In this document: positions 34,322-43,047 of the stretch, piece by piece
How positions within the stretch are numbered: the first letter of the stretch is position 1
Layout: every line of letters begins with the position of its first letter
Assembly: GCF_003990185.1 (NCBI RefSeq)
Contig: NZ_RZHF01000004.1
Span: 62,001 to 126,000, forward strand
DNA: 64,000 nt
Direction: 5' to 3'
DNA from: Vreelandella nanhaiensis
GTDB lineage: Bacteria > Pseudomonadota > Gammaproteobacteria > Pseudomonadales > Halomonadaceae
Made by a program: the position numbers and the translations under genes
The notes under the pieces: model-generated
What the model was told of the DNA's origin: nothing
The model's input: the letters and a program-made list of their open reading frames with translations, nothing else
The model's database searches: none

Positions 34322-35701
34322 ATGGATGGATGGACGCAAACGATGTCGGCAGGCCCACTGCTGGGCATTGCCACCGCTGCCGTCTTGCTACTTCTGATAC
34401 TGATTATCAAATTCAAGGTTCATGCTTTTCTTGCCTTGATCGTGATCAGCCTATTGACTGCCTTTGCCACCAACATCCCCTTTGAAGCCATCGTGCCTAC
34501 CATGATTCAAAGCTTCGGTGGAACGCTCGGCGCCGTTGCTCTGCTGGTGGGTCTGGGTGCCATGCTGGGCAAGTTGGTTGAATACTCTGGGGGAGCTCGA
34601 GTACTGTCCGACAAGATGATCGACCTGTTCGGTGAGAAGCGCGCGCCGTTTGCTTTGGGTATCGCCTCGCTACTGATGGGTTTTCCGATTTTCTTCGATG
34701 CGGGCCTGATCGTCATGCTGCCGATCATCTTTGCCGTGGCGCGCCGCCTTGGCGGGCCCATTCTTCTGTACGCCATGCCCGCCGCCGCTGCCTTCTCGGT
34801 GATGCACGTGTTCCTGCCTCCTCATCCGGGCCCGGTCACTGCCTCTGAGCTTTATGACGCCAACCTGGGGCTTTTGATGCTCACCGGCGTGATCATTGCC
34901 TTTCCGATGTGGTGGGTCTCCGGTTATATGTGGGGTAAGTTTGTGGCCAAGCGCTACCCCTTCCCGCTGGGTAAGAGCCTGTTTGGTGAAGTAAAAGAGG
35001 AAGAAATCACCAACCCACCTGCCGTGGGCACCGTCATTTTCATGCTGATGCTGCCCTTGATTCTGATTTTCATGAACACCGGCCTGGATTTTCTACGCTC
35101 GGTGGGCGCGGTGGATAGTAGTCAGGGCTGGTTCCAACTGATGCGCGCTATGGGTAGCACTCCCGTTGCACTGCTTATTTCCACACTGGTGGCCATGCTG
35201 GTGCTTGGTCATCGCCGGGGTATGGAGGGAAATGCGCTTGAGAAGGTGCTGGATTCCGCACTGGGGCCAATCTGCTCAGTGGTGCTGATTACTGGTGCGG
35301 GCGGCATGTTTGGCGGCGTTCTGCGCGCCTCGGGCATTGGCGATGCGCTCTCCGGCTCACTTAGTGATTTGGGTCTACCGATTATTCTGGCAGCCTATGT
35401 GATTGCCGTCATCATGCGCTTGGCGCAGGGTTCGGCCACCGTTGCCCTGGTCACGGCCGCCGGCCTCATGTCGCCTGCGGTGATTGGTGGAGACTTCAGC
35501 GCCATGCAGGTCGTCGCCATTACCGTTGCTACTGCGGCAGGCTCTGTCTTTGCCGGGCACGTCAACGACTCGGGCTTCTGGCTGGTGGGCCGCTTGCTGG
35601 GCATGGATGTTAAAACCACGCTCAAGACCTGGACGGTTCAGCAGGCCCTTGAATCCTTGGTGGGTTTTGTATTCGCCTACCTTATTTTCATGCTGTTTTA
35701 G
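34322..35701 (+). CDS. gluconate/idonate:H+ symporter, GntP family
   Basis: Inner-membrane permease of 459 residues with about 12-14 helices. GntP-family motifs are present: GGTLGAVALLVGLGAMLGKLVEYSGGA, LLMGFPIFFDAGLIVMLPI, and HVFLPPHPGPVTASELY. The late segment GSATVALVTAAGLMSP and AGHVNDSGFWLV complete the family pattern. GGAG lies 7 nt before the ATG. As first gene of the operon with idnO and idnD under a GntR box, it should import gluconate, idonate or 5-ketogluconate. Confidence 0.93.
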   Translation: MDGWTQTMSAGPLLGIATAAVLLLLILIIKFKVHAFLALIVISLLTAFATNIPFEAIVPTMIQSFGGTLGAVALLVGLGAMLGKLVEYSGGARVLSDKMIDLFGEKRAPFALGIASLLMGFPIFFDAGLIVMLPIIFAVARRLGGPILLYAMPAAAAFSVMHVFLPPHPGPVTASELYDANLGLLMLTGVIIAFPMWWVSGYMWGKFVAKRYPFPLGKSLFGEVKEEEITNPPAVGTVIFMLMLPLILIFMNTGLDFLRSVGAVDSSQGWFQLMRAMGSTPVALLISTLVAMLVLGHRRGMEGNALEKVLDSALGPICSVVLITGAGGMFGGVLRASGIGDALSGSLSDLGLPIILAAYVIAVIMRLAQGSATVALVTAAGLMSPAVIGGDFSAMQVVAITVATAAGSVFAGHVNDSGFWLVGRLLGMDVKTTLKTWTVQQALESLVGFVFAYLIFMLF

Positions 35702-35710
35702 GGGATTGTG

Positions 35711-36481
35711 ATGACCCAGACACTGTTCAACATTCGTGATCGCCTGGCCCTGGTAACCGGCTCATCCAGAGGGCTTGGCAATGCCCTCGCCAGAGGCCTT
35801 GCCCACCAAGGCGCGCGAGTGATTCTCCACGGCCGCAATTTGGCTCTGGTTCAGGAAGAAGCACGCGCCATAGCGCAAGAAACCGGCGCCACGGTTGAGG
35901 CCGTAAGTTTTGATGTCACCGACGCCCAAGCCACCCAGCAGGCGCTTGAAGCGTTGATTGCCCAATGTGGCGTGCCGGATATTCTGGTCAACAACGCAGG
36001 GCTTCAGCGGCGCGCGCCATTCAATGAGTTCACCCCGTCCGACTGGGACGCGCTGGTGGCCACCAACCTGTCGAGCCTGTTTTATGTCTCCCAGGTAATT
36101 ACCCGCGCCATGGGCGAGCGCGGCTCAGGCAAGGTCGTCAACATTGGCTCGGTGCAGTCCAAGTTGGCCCGCGAAACCATCGCTCCCTACTCGGCCACCA
36201 AGGGCGGCGTTGCGATGCTCACTCAGGGCATGGCTGCGGATCTGGCGCGTTTCAATATCCAGGTCAACTGTATCTCTCCAGGCTACTTCAAGACCGAGAT
36301 GAACAGCGCACTCTGGCAAGACCCGGCGTTCAATCAGTGGGTCGAGAAACGTACGCCCGCTCAGCGCTGGGGGCACTTCGACGAACTGGTTGGCACCCTG
36401 GTGTATCTGTGTTCTGACGCCTCAAGCTTCGTTTCCGGGCAGAATATTTTCGTTGACGGTGGCATGACCTCGGTCGTGTAA
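35711..36481 (+). CDS. idnO: gluconate 5-dehydrogenase (SDR, IdnO type)
   Basis: NADPH-dependent reductase that converts 5-keto-D-gluconate to D-gluconate. The ATG at 35711 is 6 nt after AGGGG, so it is preferred over the GTG at 35708 (256 residues). It shows the SDR cofactor motif TGSSRGLGNALARGL, NNAGLQRR, IGSVQS and the catalytic YSATKGG. The C-terminal ISPGYFKTEMN and FVDGGMTSV agree with IdnO/Ga5DH. Sits 9 bp after the permease gene. Confidence 0.9.
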   Translation: MTQTLFNIRDRLALVTGSSRGLGNALARGLAHQGARVILHGRNLALVQEEARAIAQETGATVEAVSFDVTDAQATQQALEALIAQCGVPDILVNNAGLQRRAPFNEFTPSDWDALVATNLSSLFYVSQVITRAMGERGSGKVVNIGSVQSKLARETIAPYSATKGGVAMLTQGMAADLARFNIQVNCISPGYFKTEMNSALWQDPAFNQWVEKRTPAQRWGHFDELVGTLVYLCSDASSFVSGQNIFVDGGMTSVV

Positions 36482-36507
36482 CAGCCGCCCCCATAGGAAG
36501 CAGCACT

Positions 36508-37518
36508 ATGCAAGCATTAGTCATTCACGGTAAACAGGACCTGCGCGAAGAAACGCTCGCCCTCCCCGAGCTCGCAGCTGGAAAAATCAGGCTGCGCATG
36601 GCGTTTGGTGGGATTTGTGGCTCAGACCTTCACTATTATCATGAAGGTGCCAACGGTGCTTTTGTCGTGCGCGAACCACTGATACCCGGCCATGAGATGG
36701 CCGGCGTGGTCGAGCACGACCCAAGCGGCAAGCTGGCGCCGGGAACGCCAGTCACCCTGCACCCAGCTACCTTTGGCACCCCCCAGCAGGGTATCGAGGA
36801 CAAGCCGCACTTATGGCCGAAAGGCGCCTACCTGGGCTCCGCTTCCACCTGGCCGCATACCCAGGGCGGCATGAGTGAGTATCTGGATGTAGACCCCGGC
36901 ATGGTGCGGGTGCTTCCCACCGCCCTTCCGCTCAAGCGGGCGGCTCTGGCCGAGCCTCTGGCGGTTGGCCTGCACGGCATTAAAGTGGCAGGTGGCGTTG
37001 AGCGACAGCGCGTTCTGGTCTGCGGGGCAGGCCCCATCGGGCTACTCGCCGCGGCGGCAGCACTCGCCAAAGGTGCTAGCGAAGTGAGCATTACTGATGT
37101 GCTAAAAGGCCCGCTATCACGGGCACGCGCGCTCGGCGTGCAGCATACCTACCGTGTAGGTGTGGATGAGGTGCCTCAAGAAGCTTTCGATGTGGTGCTG
37201 GAGTGTACGGGGGTGCCGGCGTCCATCAACGGTGCCATTCTGGCGGTTCGACGTGCAGGTATCATCGCCCAGATCGGCATGATGCCCGCGACCCCACAGC
37301 CGCTTGCCTTGGCGCCGCTGATAGCCAAGGAAATCCAGATGCGTGGCTGCTTCCGTTTTCATGATGAAATCGATGAAGCCATTGCACTGCTGGCCGCCGA
37401 CCCCCGCTTTGATGACATCATCACCCATGTGCTGCCCGCCAGTGATGCTCAGAACGCCTTTGCCATCGCCAAGGATTCTGAAACCTCCGGCAAGGTGCTT
37501 ATCGAGCTTTGGCCGTAA
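36508..37518 (+). CDS. idnD: L-idonate 5-dehydrogenase
   Basis: Zinc-dependent medium-chain dehydrogenase that oxidises L-idonate to 5-ketogluconate, which IdnO then reduces to gluconate for GntK. The catalytic zinc site is GGICGSDLHYYHEG (Cys) with PGHEMAGVVE (His-Glu). The Rossmann motif is CGAGPIGLLAAAAALAKGA. E. coli IdnD carries four Cys for a structural zinc in the loop after about residue 90. Here that loop (HPATFGTPQQGIEDKPHLW) contains no Cys, so the structural zinc is absent. Third gene of the operon, closed by a strong terminator. Confidence 0.9.
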   Translation: MQALVIHGKQDLREETLALPELAAGKIRLRMAFGGICGSDLHYYHEGANGAFVVREPLIPGHEMAGVVEHDPSGKLAPGTPVTLHPATFGTPQQGIEDKPHLWPKGAYLGSASTWPHTQGGMSEYLDVDPGMVRVLPTALPLKRAALAEPLAVGLHGIKVAGGVERQRVLVCGAGPIGLLAAAAALAKGASEVSITDVLKGPLSRARALGVQHTYRVGVDEVPQEAFDVVLECTGVPASINGAILAVRRAGIIAQIGMMPATPQPLALAPLIAKEIQMRGCFRFHDEIDEAIALLAADPRFDDIITHVLPASDAQNAFAIAKDSETSGKVLIELWP

Positions 37519-37540
37519 CGCGCCAAGGGGCCAAATGATA

Positions 37541-37570
37541 AAAGAAGCGGGCGATGAGCCCGCTTCTTTT
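37541..37570 (+). terminator. bidirectional terminator between idnD and the enoyl-CoA hydratase
   Basis: A perfect 12-bp stem AAAGAAGCGGGC/GCCCGCTTCTTT with a 5-nt loop, flanked by A and T tracts, separates the two convergent operons. Confidence 0.93.
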
Positions 37571-37585
37571 GATTAGCACCTGCGC

Positions 37586-38359
37586 TTAAAAGTTGGCCTT
37601 GCGCTTCTCGACAAACGCGCTCATGCCTTCTTTCTGCTCTTCGCCAGCAAAGCAGACGGCAAATAGGGCGGTTTCCAGGGCAAGGGCGCTATCCAGATCC
37701 TGATCCATCCCGGCGTGAACTGCTTGTTTGGCCCCACGTACGGATTGCGGCCCGTTGCCTTTAAGCTGCTTGGTGAGCTCTTCCACATAGTTTTCAAGCT
37801 CGGCCTGGGGCATGACGCGGTTGACCAGACCAATACGCAGCGCTTCCTGAGCGTCGATCTTGCGCCCGGTAGTGACCAGGTCAATGGCCATGGCAGGGCC
37901 AACGCGGCGCGGCAGGCGCTGAGTGCCGCCAAAGCCGGGAATAACGCCCAGCAGCACTTCAGGCTGGCCGAATACGGCGTTGTCGCTGGCTACTGCCCAG
38001 TCGCAGGCCAGCGCCAGTTCGCAGCCGCCGCCAAGGCAAAACCCGTTCACCAGCGCGACCACCGGCACCGGCAATGTTTCAAGACGTTTGATGGTACGCA
38101 GCGCCTGACTTGCAAAGGCGCGCGCCTCTTCCGGGGTCTTATTGCGCATCTCGGTGATATCAGCCCCGGCCACAAAGGATTTTTCCCCTGCACCGGTAAT
38201 CAACACAGCACGCAAGTTGGTCTGGGCTTCAAGCTCCACCAAGTGAGCTTCCAGTGCAGCAAGCACTTCGCTGTTCAAGGCATTCAGCGCCTTGGGGCGG
38301 TTAATGGTCAGCCGCACCACCCCATCATTATCGTTTTTTTCAATCACTGCTTCGCTCAT
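37586..38359 (-). CDS. enoyl-CoA hydratase (crotonase family)
   Basis: Hydrates 2-enoyl-CoA to 3-hydroxyacyl-CoA in beta-oxidation. It has 257 residues with both catalytic glutamates: Glu114 in GGGCELALACD and Glu134 in GQPEVLLGVIPGFGGTQRLPR. The oxyanion hole is at KSFVAGADITEM. AAGGAG precedes the ATG. It is the last gene of a minus-strand group: acyl-CoA dehydrogenase, acyl-CoA ligase, hydroxyacyl-CoA dehydrogenase, hydratase. A crotonase-type DmdD of DMSP breakdown is another possible role. Confidence 0.9.
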   Translation of the reverse strand: MSEAVIEKNDNDGVVRLTINRPKALNALNSEVLAALEAHLVELEAQTNLRAVLITGAGEKSFVAGADITEMRNKTPEEARAFASQALRTIKRLETLPVPVVALVNGFCLGGGCELALACDWAVASDNAVFGQPEVLLGVIPGFGGTQRLPRRVGPAMAIDLVTTGRKIDAQEALRIGLVNRVMPQAELENYVEELTKQLKGNGPQSVRGAKQAVHAGMDQDLDSALALETALFAVCFAGEEQKEGMSAFVEKRKANF

Positions 38360-38462
38360 GTTGACTCCTTAATTGTTATTGCGACGTTAGGGCCTGGTCC
38401 CACCCTAGCGAACGCCTGGTTAGTAGGCAATGACTTCTTTTAGTACTTTTTTTAGCGCTTTT

Positions 38463-39308
38463 TTAATCGTAGCGGTGAAAGCCCCGTCCTGTTTTGCGTC
38501 CAAGATAACCGGCATCTACCATTCGCTTGAGCAGCGGGCAGGGCCGGTATTTAGGATCGCCAAAGCCTTCCTGCAACACGTTCATGATTGCCAGGCAAAC
38601 ATCCAGGCCAATTAAATCGGCCAGCGCTAGCGGGCCCATGGGATGGGCAGCGCCTAGCTTCATGGCTTCATCAATGGCTTCCGGTGTGGCGGCCCCTTCC
38701 TGAACGATAAAGGCCGCTTCATTGATCATCGGCACCAACAGGCGATTGACGGCAAACCCGGGCGAATCACCAATAGGGACCGCCGTTTTACCCAGCGCCT
38801 GGGCAAGCTGCTCAATACGCTGAACGGTGGCATCGGACGTCTGTTCGGCCCGGATCACTTCTACCAGTTTAAGCACGGGCACCGGATTGAAAAAGTGCAT
38901 GCCGATAACGCGCTCAGGGCGCTCGCATACGGCTGCTAGGCGGGTCAGTGATAGTGATGAGGTGTTGGATGCCAGAATGGCATCAGGGCTTAGTCTGCTT
39001 AACTCGTGAAACAGCTTTTCCTTGAGTGCTGGCTGCTCAGGGGCCGCTTCAATAATCACGCCACAACCACCAAGCGCTTCAAGAGAAGTGGTTGTCGAGA
39101 GGCGCTCAAGTGCCGCTTGTTTATCCTCTTCGCTGATCTTCTGTTTTTCAACCAGTTTGCCAAGGCCCTTTTCGATACTGGCCTTGGCCCGGCTTAACGC
39201 CTCCTCAGCCACATCGTACAGGTGTACATCAAACCCACTGGCCGCCACCACTTGGGCAATGCCCTGGCCCATGGTGCCCGCGCCTACCACACCGATCCTA
39301 TCACTCAT
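38463..39308 (-). CDS. 3-hydroxybutyryl-CoA dehydrogenase (Hbd/PaaH type)
   Basis: NAD-dependent oxidation of 3-hydroxyacyl-CoA to 3-ketoacyl-CoA. The 281-residue stand-alone enzyme has the N-terminal GVVGAGTMGQGIAQVVAASG Rossmann motif, SNTSSLSLTRLA, and the catalytic His in MHFFNPVPVLKLVEV. The C-terminal dimer domain reads MNEAAFIVQEG, LGAAHPMGPLALADLIGLD and ends GRGFHRYD. AAGGAGAG precedes the start. It lies 23 bp after the acyl-CoA ligase gene and is probably co-transcribed with it. Confidence 0.92.
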   Translation of the reverse strand: MSDRIGVVGAGTMGQGIAQVVAASGFDVHLYDVAEEALSRAKASIEKGLGKLVEKQKISEEDKQAALERLSTTTSLEALGGCGVIIEAAPEQPALKEKLFHELSRLSPDAILASNTSSLSLTRLAAVCERPERVIGMHFFNPVPVLKLVEVIRAEQTSDATVQRIEQLAQALGKTAVPIGDSPGFAVNRLLVPMINEAAFIVQEGAATPEAIDEAMKLGAAHPMGPLALADLIGLDVCLAIMNVLQEGFGDPKYRPCPLLKRMVDAGYLGRKTGRGFHRYD

Positions 39309-39331
39309 GCCCGCCTCTCCTTATTGATTGA

Positions 39332-40960
39332 TTAATGACGCCTGGCCTCTTCGCGCAGTACGAATTTTTGTATCTTGCCCGTCGAGGTTTTGGGCAACTC
39401 GCTGAACACGACCGTCTTGGGTACCTTGTAGCTGGCTAAATGCTCGCGACAGTGGGCAATAATGTCAGCTTCGGTGACTTCGCCATAGCCCACTTTGAGT
39501 TTTACAAAAGCACACGGGGTTTCGCCCCACTTTTCGTCCGCCTTGGCGACCACGGCGGCTTCCTCTACCGCGGGGTGCGCGTAAATGGCGCTTTCCACTT
39601 CAATGGTCGAGATATTTTCCCCGCCGGAAATAATGATGTCCTTGGAGCGATCCTTGATTTCGATATAGCCGTCTGAATGCCAGACGGCCAGATCCCCGGT
39701 ATGGTACCAGCCGCCTTCAAAGGCCTGCTGGGTGGCTTTGGGGTCCTTCAGGTAGCCTTTCATCACCGTGTTGCCGCGCATAAGCACTTCACCAATGGTG
39801 CCGCCGTCTTTCGGCACGGGTATCAAGGTTAGTGGGTCAGCGACACATAGCGCTTCAAGCATATGGTAGCGCACGCCCTGGCGTGCCTTGATAGCAGCGC
39901 GCTGCGCCAGCGGCAGTTCATTCCAGGCCTCGTGCCAGGCACATACGGTCACCGGGCCATACACTTCGGTTAGTCCATACACATGGGTGACTTCAATGCC
40001 CAGAGTTTCCACACCGGCAATCACCGATGCGGGGGGGGCTGCGCCGGCGGTGGTCACTTTCACCGGATGATCGAATTCCCGCTTATCTTCATCGGGCAGG
40101 TTAACCAGGCCATTAAGAATGATCGGCGCGCCGCTAAAGTGGGTAACGCGCTCTTGCTGAATCAGCTGCATGATCTTTTTAGGGTCGACTCTGCGCAAAC
40201 AGACGTTCACGCCAGCATTGGCTGCGATGGTCCAGGGAAAGCACCAACCGTTGCAGTGAAACATCGGCAGGGTCCATAGATAGACCGGATGGTGAGGCAT
40301 CGCCCACTCCATCACGTTACTCACTGCATTCAGGTAAGCACCTCGATGGTGATAGACCACCCCCTTGGGCTTGCCGGTGGTGCCGGAGGTATAATTAAGC
40401 GAGATGGCCTGCCACTCATCATCAGGCAGTTTATAGGCATGGTCAGCATCACCCTCGGCCAGCAGGGCCTCGTACTCGATTTCGCCTATCGTCTGGGTTT
40501 CTTCTAGAAATTCCTTATCTGCAACGTCAATGATCAGCGGCTTACGCTCGAGCCTGGCAACGGCCGCCTGAATCACCTCAGCAAACTCAGGGTCAACAAG
40601 AATCGCCTTGGCCTCGCCGTGTTCCAGCATATAGCTGATCGCCTCGGCATCCAGGCGAATATTGAGCGTATTAAGCACACAGCCCGCCAGCGGTACGCCA
40701 AAGTGCGCTTCAAACATGGCTGGAATATTGGGCAGCATCGCGGCCACCGTCTGCCCTGGTTTGATCCCACGCCGTTCAAGTGCCGAAGCAAGCTGACGAC
40801 AGCGCGCCCAGGTTTCGGCCCAGCTACGGCGAATCTGACCATGCACCACGGCCGGGTAATCCGGGTAGATGGTGGCCGAGCGCTCCATAAAGGTAAGCGG
40901 CGAAAGCGCCACGTGGTTTGCGGGTGTCGCGGGAAGATGTTGTTCAAAGATGGAAGGCAT
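39332..40960 (-). CDS. acyl-CoA synthetase (AMP-forming, AlkK/DmdB-like)
   Basis: Activates a carboxylic acid to its CoA thioester through an acyl-adenylate. It has 542 residues. The AMP-binding motif is NYTSGTTGKPKGVVYHHRG. Further motifs are YGLTEVYGPVTVCAW, the hinge YHTGDLAVWHSDGYIEIKDRSKDIIISGGENIS and the C-terminal lysine in PKTSTGKIQKF. The size and sequence style are those of medium-chain (AlkK) and 3-methylmercaptopropionyl-CoA (DmdB) ligases, which cannot be separated by eye. AAAGGAG precedes the ATG. Confidence 0.9.
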   Translation of the reverse strand: MPSIFEQHLPATPANHVALSPLTFMERSATIYPDYPAVVHGQIRRSWAETWARCRQLASALERRGIKPGQTVAAMLPNIPAMFEAHFGVPLAGCVLNTLNIRLDAEAISYMLEHGEAKAILVDPEFAEVIQAAVARLERKPLIIDVADKEFLEETQTIGEIEYEALLAEGDADHAYKLPDDEWQAISLNYTSGTTGKPKGVVYHHRGAYLNAVSNVMEWAMPHHPVYLWTLPMFHCNGWCFPWTIAANAGVNVCLRRVDPKKIMQLIQQERVTHFSGAPIILNGLVNLPDEDKREFDHPVKVTTAGAAPPASVIAGVETLGIEVTHVYGLTEVYGPVTVCAWHEAWNELPLAQRAAIKARQGVRYHMLEALCVADPLTLIPVPKDGGTIGEVLMRGNTVMKGYLKDPKATQQAFEGGWYHTGDLAVWHSDGYIEIKDRSKDIIISGGENISTIEVESAIYAHPAVEEAAVVAKADEKWGETPCAFVKLKVGYGEVTEADIIAHCREHLASYKVPKTVVFSELPKTSTGKIQKFVLREEARRH

Positions 40961-41092
40961 GCAGGGCTCCTTTAGGGGGCAGCGTTTATCGGCGGTAGAG
41001 CATGTTCAGCCGGCGAACGCATGTTTTTATAATCTGCTGATAGCCACTGTTGTATAGGGTGCTTTGCGTGCTGTATATAGTCCAGAAGCAGT

Positions 41093-41115
41093 ACCGCCGC
41101 CTTAAAGGCGGCGGT
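41093..41115 (-). terminator. GC-rich hairpin after the acyl-CoA dehydrogenase gene
   Basis: A perfect 9-bp stem ACCGCCGCC/GGCGGCGGT with a 5-nt loop lies 17 bp beyond the stop at 41133. There is no T-run on either strand, so it may stabilise the 3' end or pause polymerase without being a full intrinsic terminator. Confidence 0.5.
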
Positions 41116-41132
41116 CAGTTGTGATTAGCGTG

Positions 41133-42920
41133 TTAGCTAACCTCAAAGTCACTTAAACATTGAATACCCGCTTCAATCACCGCTCGCTGGGCACGCCCCA
41201 CCGGTAGCCATTGGGTAATGGCAAAGTGGGCGCTTTGTAGCTTGGCGGTATAGAAAGGATCACCGCTGCCCTGCTCAATGGCTGCCTGGGCATTGAGCGC
41301 AGCCAGACCCATTTGCCAGGCGCATAGCACATGGCCGGTCAGGGTTAGAAAGGGCGTTGCATAGCCCTGTACAGCGTCCGGGCCTGTATCAGGGTCACTG
41401 CCCTGCTCAAGCACCTGCTGCTGAGCGATAGTCAAATCTTCAAGGCCTGCGGCCAACGCACTACCCAACTGCGCCAATGCCGGTTGTTCATGTAGGCGCT
41501 CGACCGTGGCGGCCACCTTGCTTAACAAGGCCCTAAATGCCTCGCCCCGGTCGCGCTGCAGCTTACGACCCGCCAAGTCCAGTGCCTGAATACCGTTGGT
41601 GCCCTCGTAAATAGGCGCAATACGCGCATCGCGTAGAAGCTGGGCCGCGCCGGTTTCCTCGATATAGCCCATGCCGCCATGCACCTGAACACCCGTTGAT
41701 GCAATCTCCACCGCCTGGTCGGTAGAGAAGCCTTTAATCACAGGGATCAACACGTCAACACAGGCTTGAGCCGCCTGACGGTCGCTCTGTTCCTCGCCGT
41801 GACGGGCAATATCCAACTGCGCGGCGCAGTAAAGCGCCAAGGCGCGTAGGGCATCGGTACGGGCGCGCATGGAAAGCAGCATGCGGCGCACGTCCAGATG
41901 CTCGCTGATTGAACACTCTTTACCTCCACGAGAGCCAGGCAGGCGCCCCTGCTGGCGGTCGCGGGCATAGGCCAACGCATGCTGACAGGCCCGCTCAGCC
42001 ACGCCGATGCCTTGAATGCCCACCTTATGGCGCGCTTCATTCATCATGGTAAACATGTGATTAAGACCGCGCCCCTCTTCCCCTACTAGATAACCAATCG
42101 CGCCGCCCTGTTCACCAAAACTTAATGTACAGGTAGGCGATCCGTGGATACCCAGCTTATGTTCAATAGAGGCGCAGATAACATCATTGCGCTCGCCCAG
42201 CGAGCCGTCGGCATTGACGAGAAACTTGGGGACCAGAAACAGCGAAATGCCCTTATTGCCTTCGGGGGCATCGGGCTTGCGCGCCAGCACTAGGTGGATA
42301 ATATTTTCAGCGGCGTCGTGCTCACCCCAGGTGATATAGATTTTCTGACCGCTTATCCGGTAGTGATCCCCTTCCGACACGGCTTTGGTGCGCACTTTGG
42401 AAAGATCCGACCCGGCCTGGGGTTCGGTCAGGTTCATGGTCCCGGTCCAGGCGCCTTCCACAAGCTTGGGGAGATACGTGGCTTGAAGTTGTTCACTTCC
42501 ATGATGAGCCAGCGCTTCGATAGCGCCTGCGGTGAGCATAGGGCAAAGCCCCAGCGCCATGTTGGCGCCGTGAAGCATCTCTTGAACCGCGCTTGCGACA
42601 ACTTCAGGCAGGTTCTGACCACCCAACGCCTCGGATACGCCGATGCCGTTCCAGCCGCCGTCAACATAGGCTTGGTAAGCGGCAGTAAAGCCGTCTGGAA
42701 TGGTAACGCTGCCATCAGATTGGCGCTTTGCGCCCTGGCGGTCGCCGGTGGCGTTCAACGGCCCCCAGACATCGCCTGCAAGCTTAGCCGCCTCATCCAA
42801 TACGGCCTCCACAACGTCGGGGGTGGTATCGCTGAAGTCAGGCAAGTTGAGCGAGCGATGCCCGAGCAGCTCTTCGAGCACAAAACGCAAGTCGCGTACC
42901 GGCGCGGCGTAGTGGTTCAT
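41133..42920 (-). CDS. acyl-CoA dehydrogenase, large (about 595 aa) DmdC/FadE-like type
   Basis: FAD-dependent dehydrogenase introducing the 2,3 double bond in an acyl-CoA. It has 595 residues with an extra N-terminal segment (YAAPVRDLRFVLEELLG) and a C-terminal extension, the layout of the large ACAD subgroup that includes DmdC. Motifs are MNLTEPQAGSDLSKVRTKA, YRISGQKIYITWGEHD, MFTMMNEARHKVGIQGIGVAERA and QVHGGMGYIEETGAAQLLRD. It is separated from the ligase gene by 172 bp with a hairpin. With the three genes downstream it completes a short beta-oxidation set, lacking only a thiolase. Confidence 0.9.
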   Translation of the reverse strand: MNHYAAPVRDLRFVLEELLGHRSLNLPDFSDTTPDVVEAVLDEAAKLAGDVWGPLNATGDRQGAKRQSDGSVTIPDGFTAAYQAYVDGGWNGIGVSEALGGQNLPEVVASAVQEMLHGANMALGLCPMLTAGAIEALAHHGSEQLQATYLPKLVEGAWTGTMNLTEPQAGSDLSKVRTKAVSEGDHYRISGQKIYITWGEHDAAENIIHLVLARKPDAPEGNKGISLFLVPKFLVNADGSLGERNDVICASIEHKLGIHGSPTCTLSFGEQGGAIGYLVGEEGRGLNHMFTMMNEARHKVGIQGIGVAERACQHALAYARDRQQGRLPGSRGGKECSISEHLDVRRMLLSMRARTDALRALALYCAAQLDIARHGEEQSDRQAAQACVDVLIPVIKGFSTDQAVEIASTGVQVHGGMGYIEETGAAQLLRDARIAPIYEGTNGIQALDLAGRKLQRDRGEAFRALLSKVAATVERLHEQPALAQLGSALAAGLEDLTIAQQQVLEQGSDPDTGPDAVQGYATPFLTLTGHVLCAWQMGLAALNAQAAIEQGSGDPFYTAKLQSAHFAITQWLPVGRAQRAVIEAGIQCLSDFEVS

Positions 42921-43047
42921 GGCAACACCTCGATAAGAAAATAAAACAGTCGTTTGTTATAAAACGTTCTGTCCGATAGTAGTTTCTCACCTTTAACCAC
43001 ACCATTAGCCCAACGTCTCACGAAGGCTTTGAACCCAAGCTGACGAC

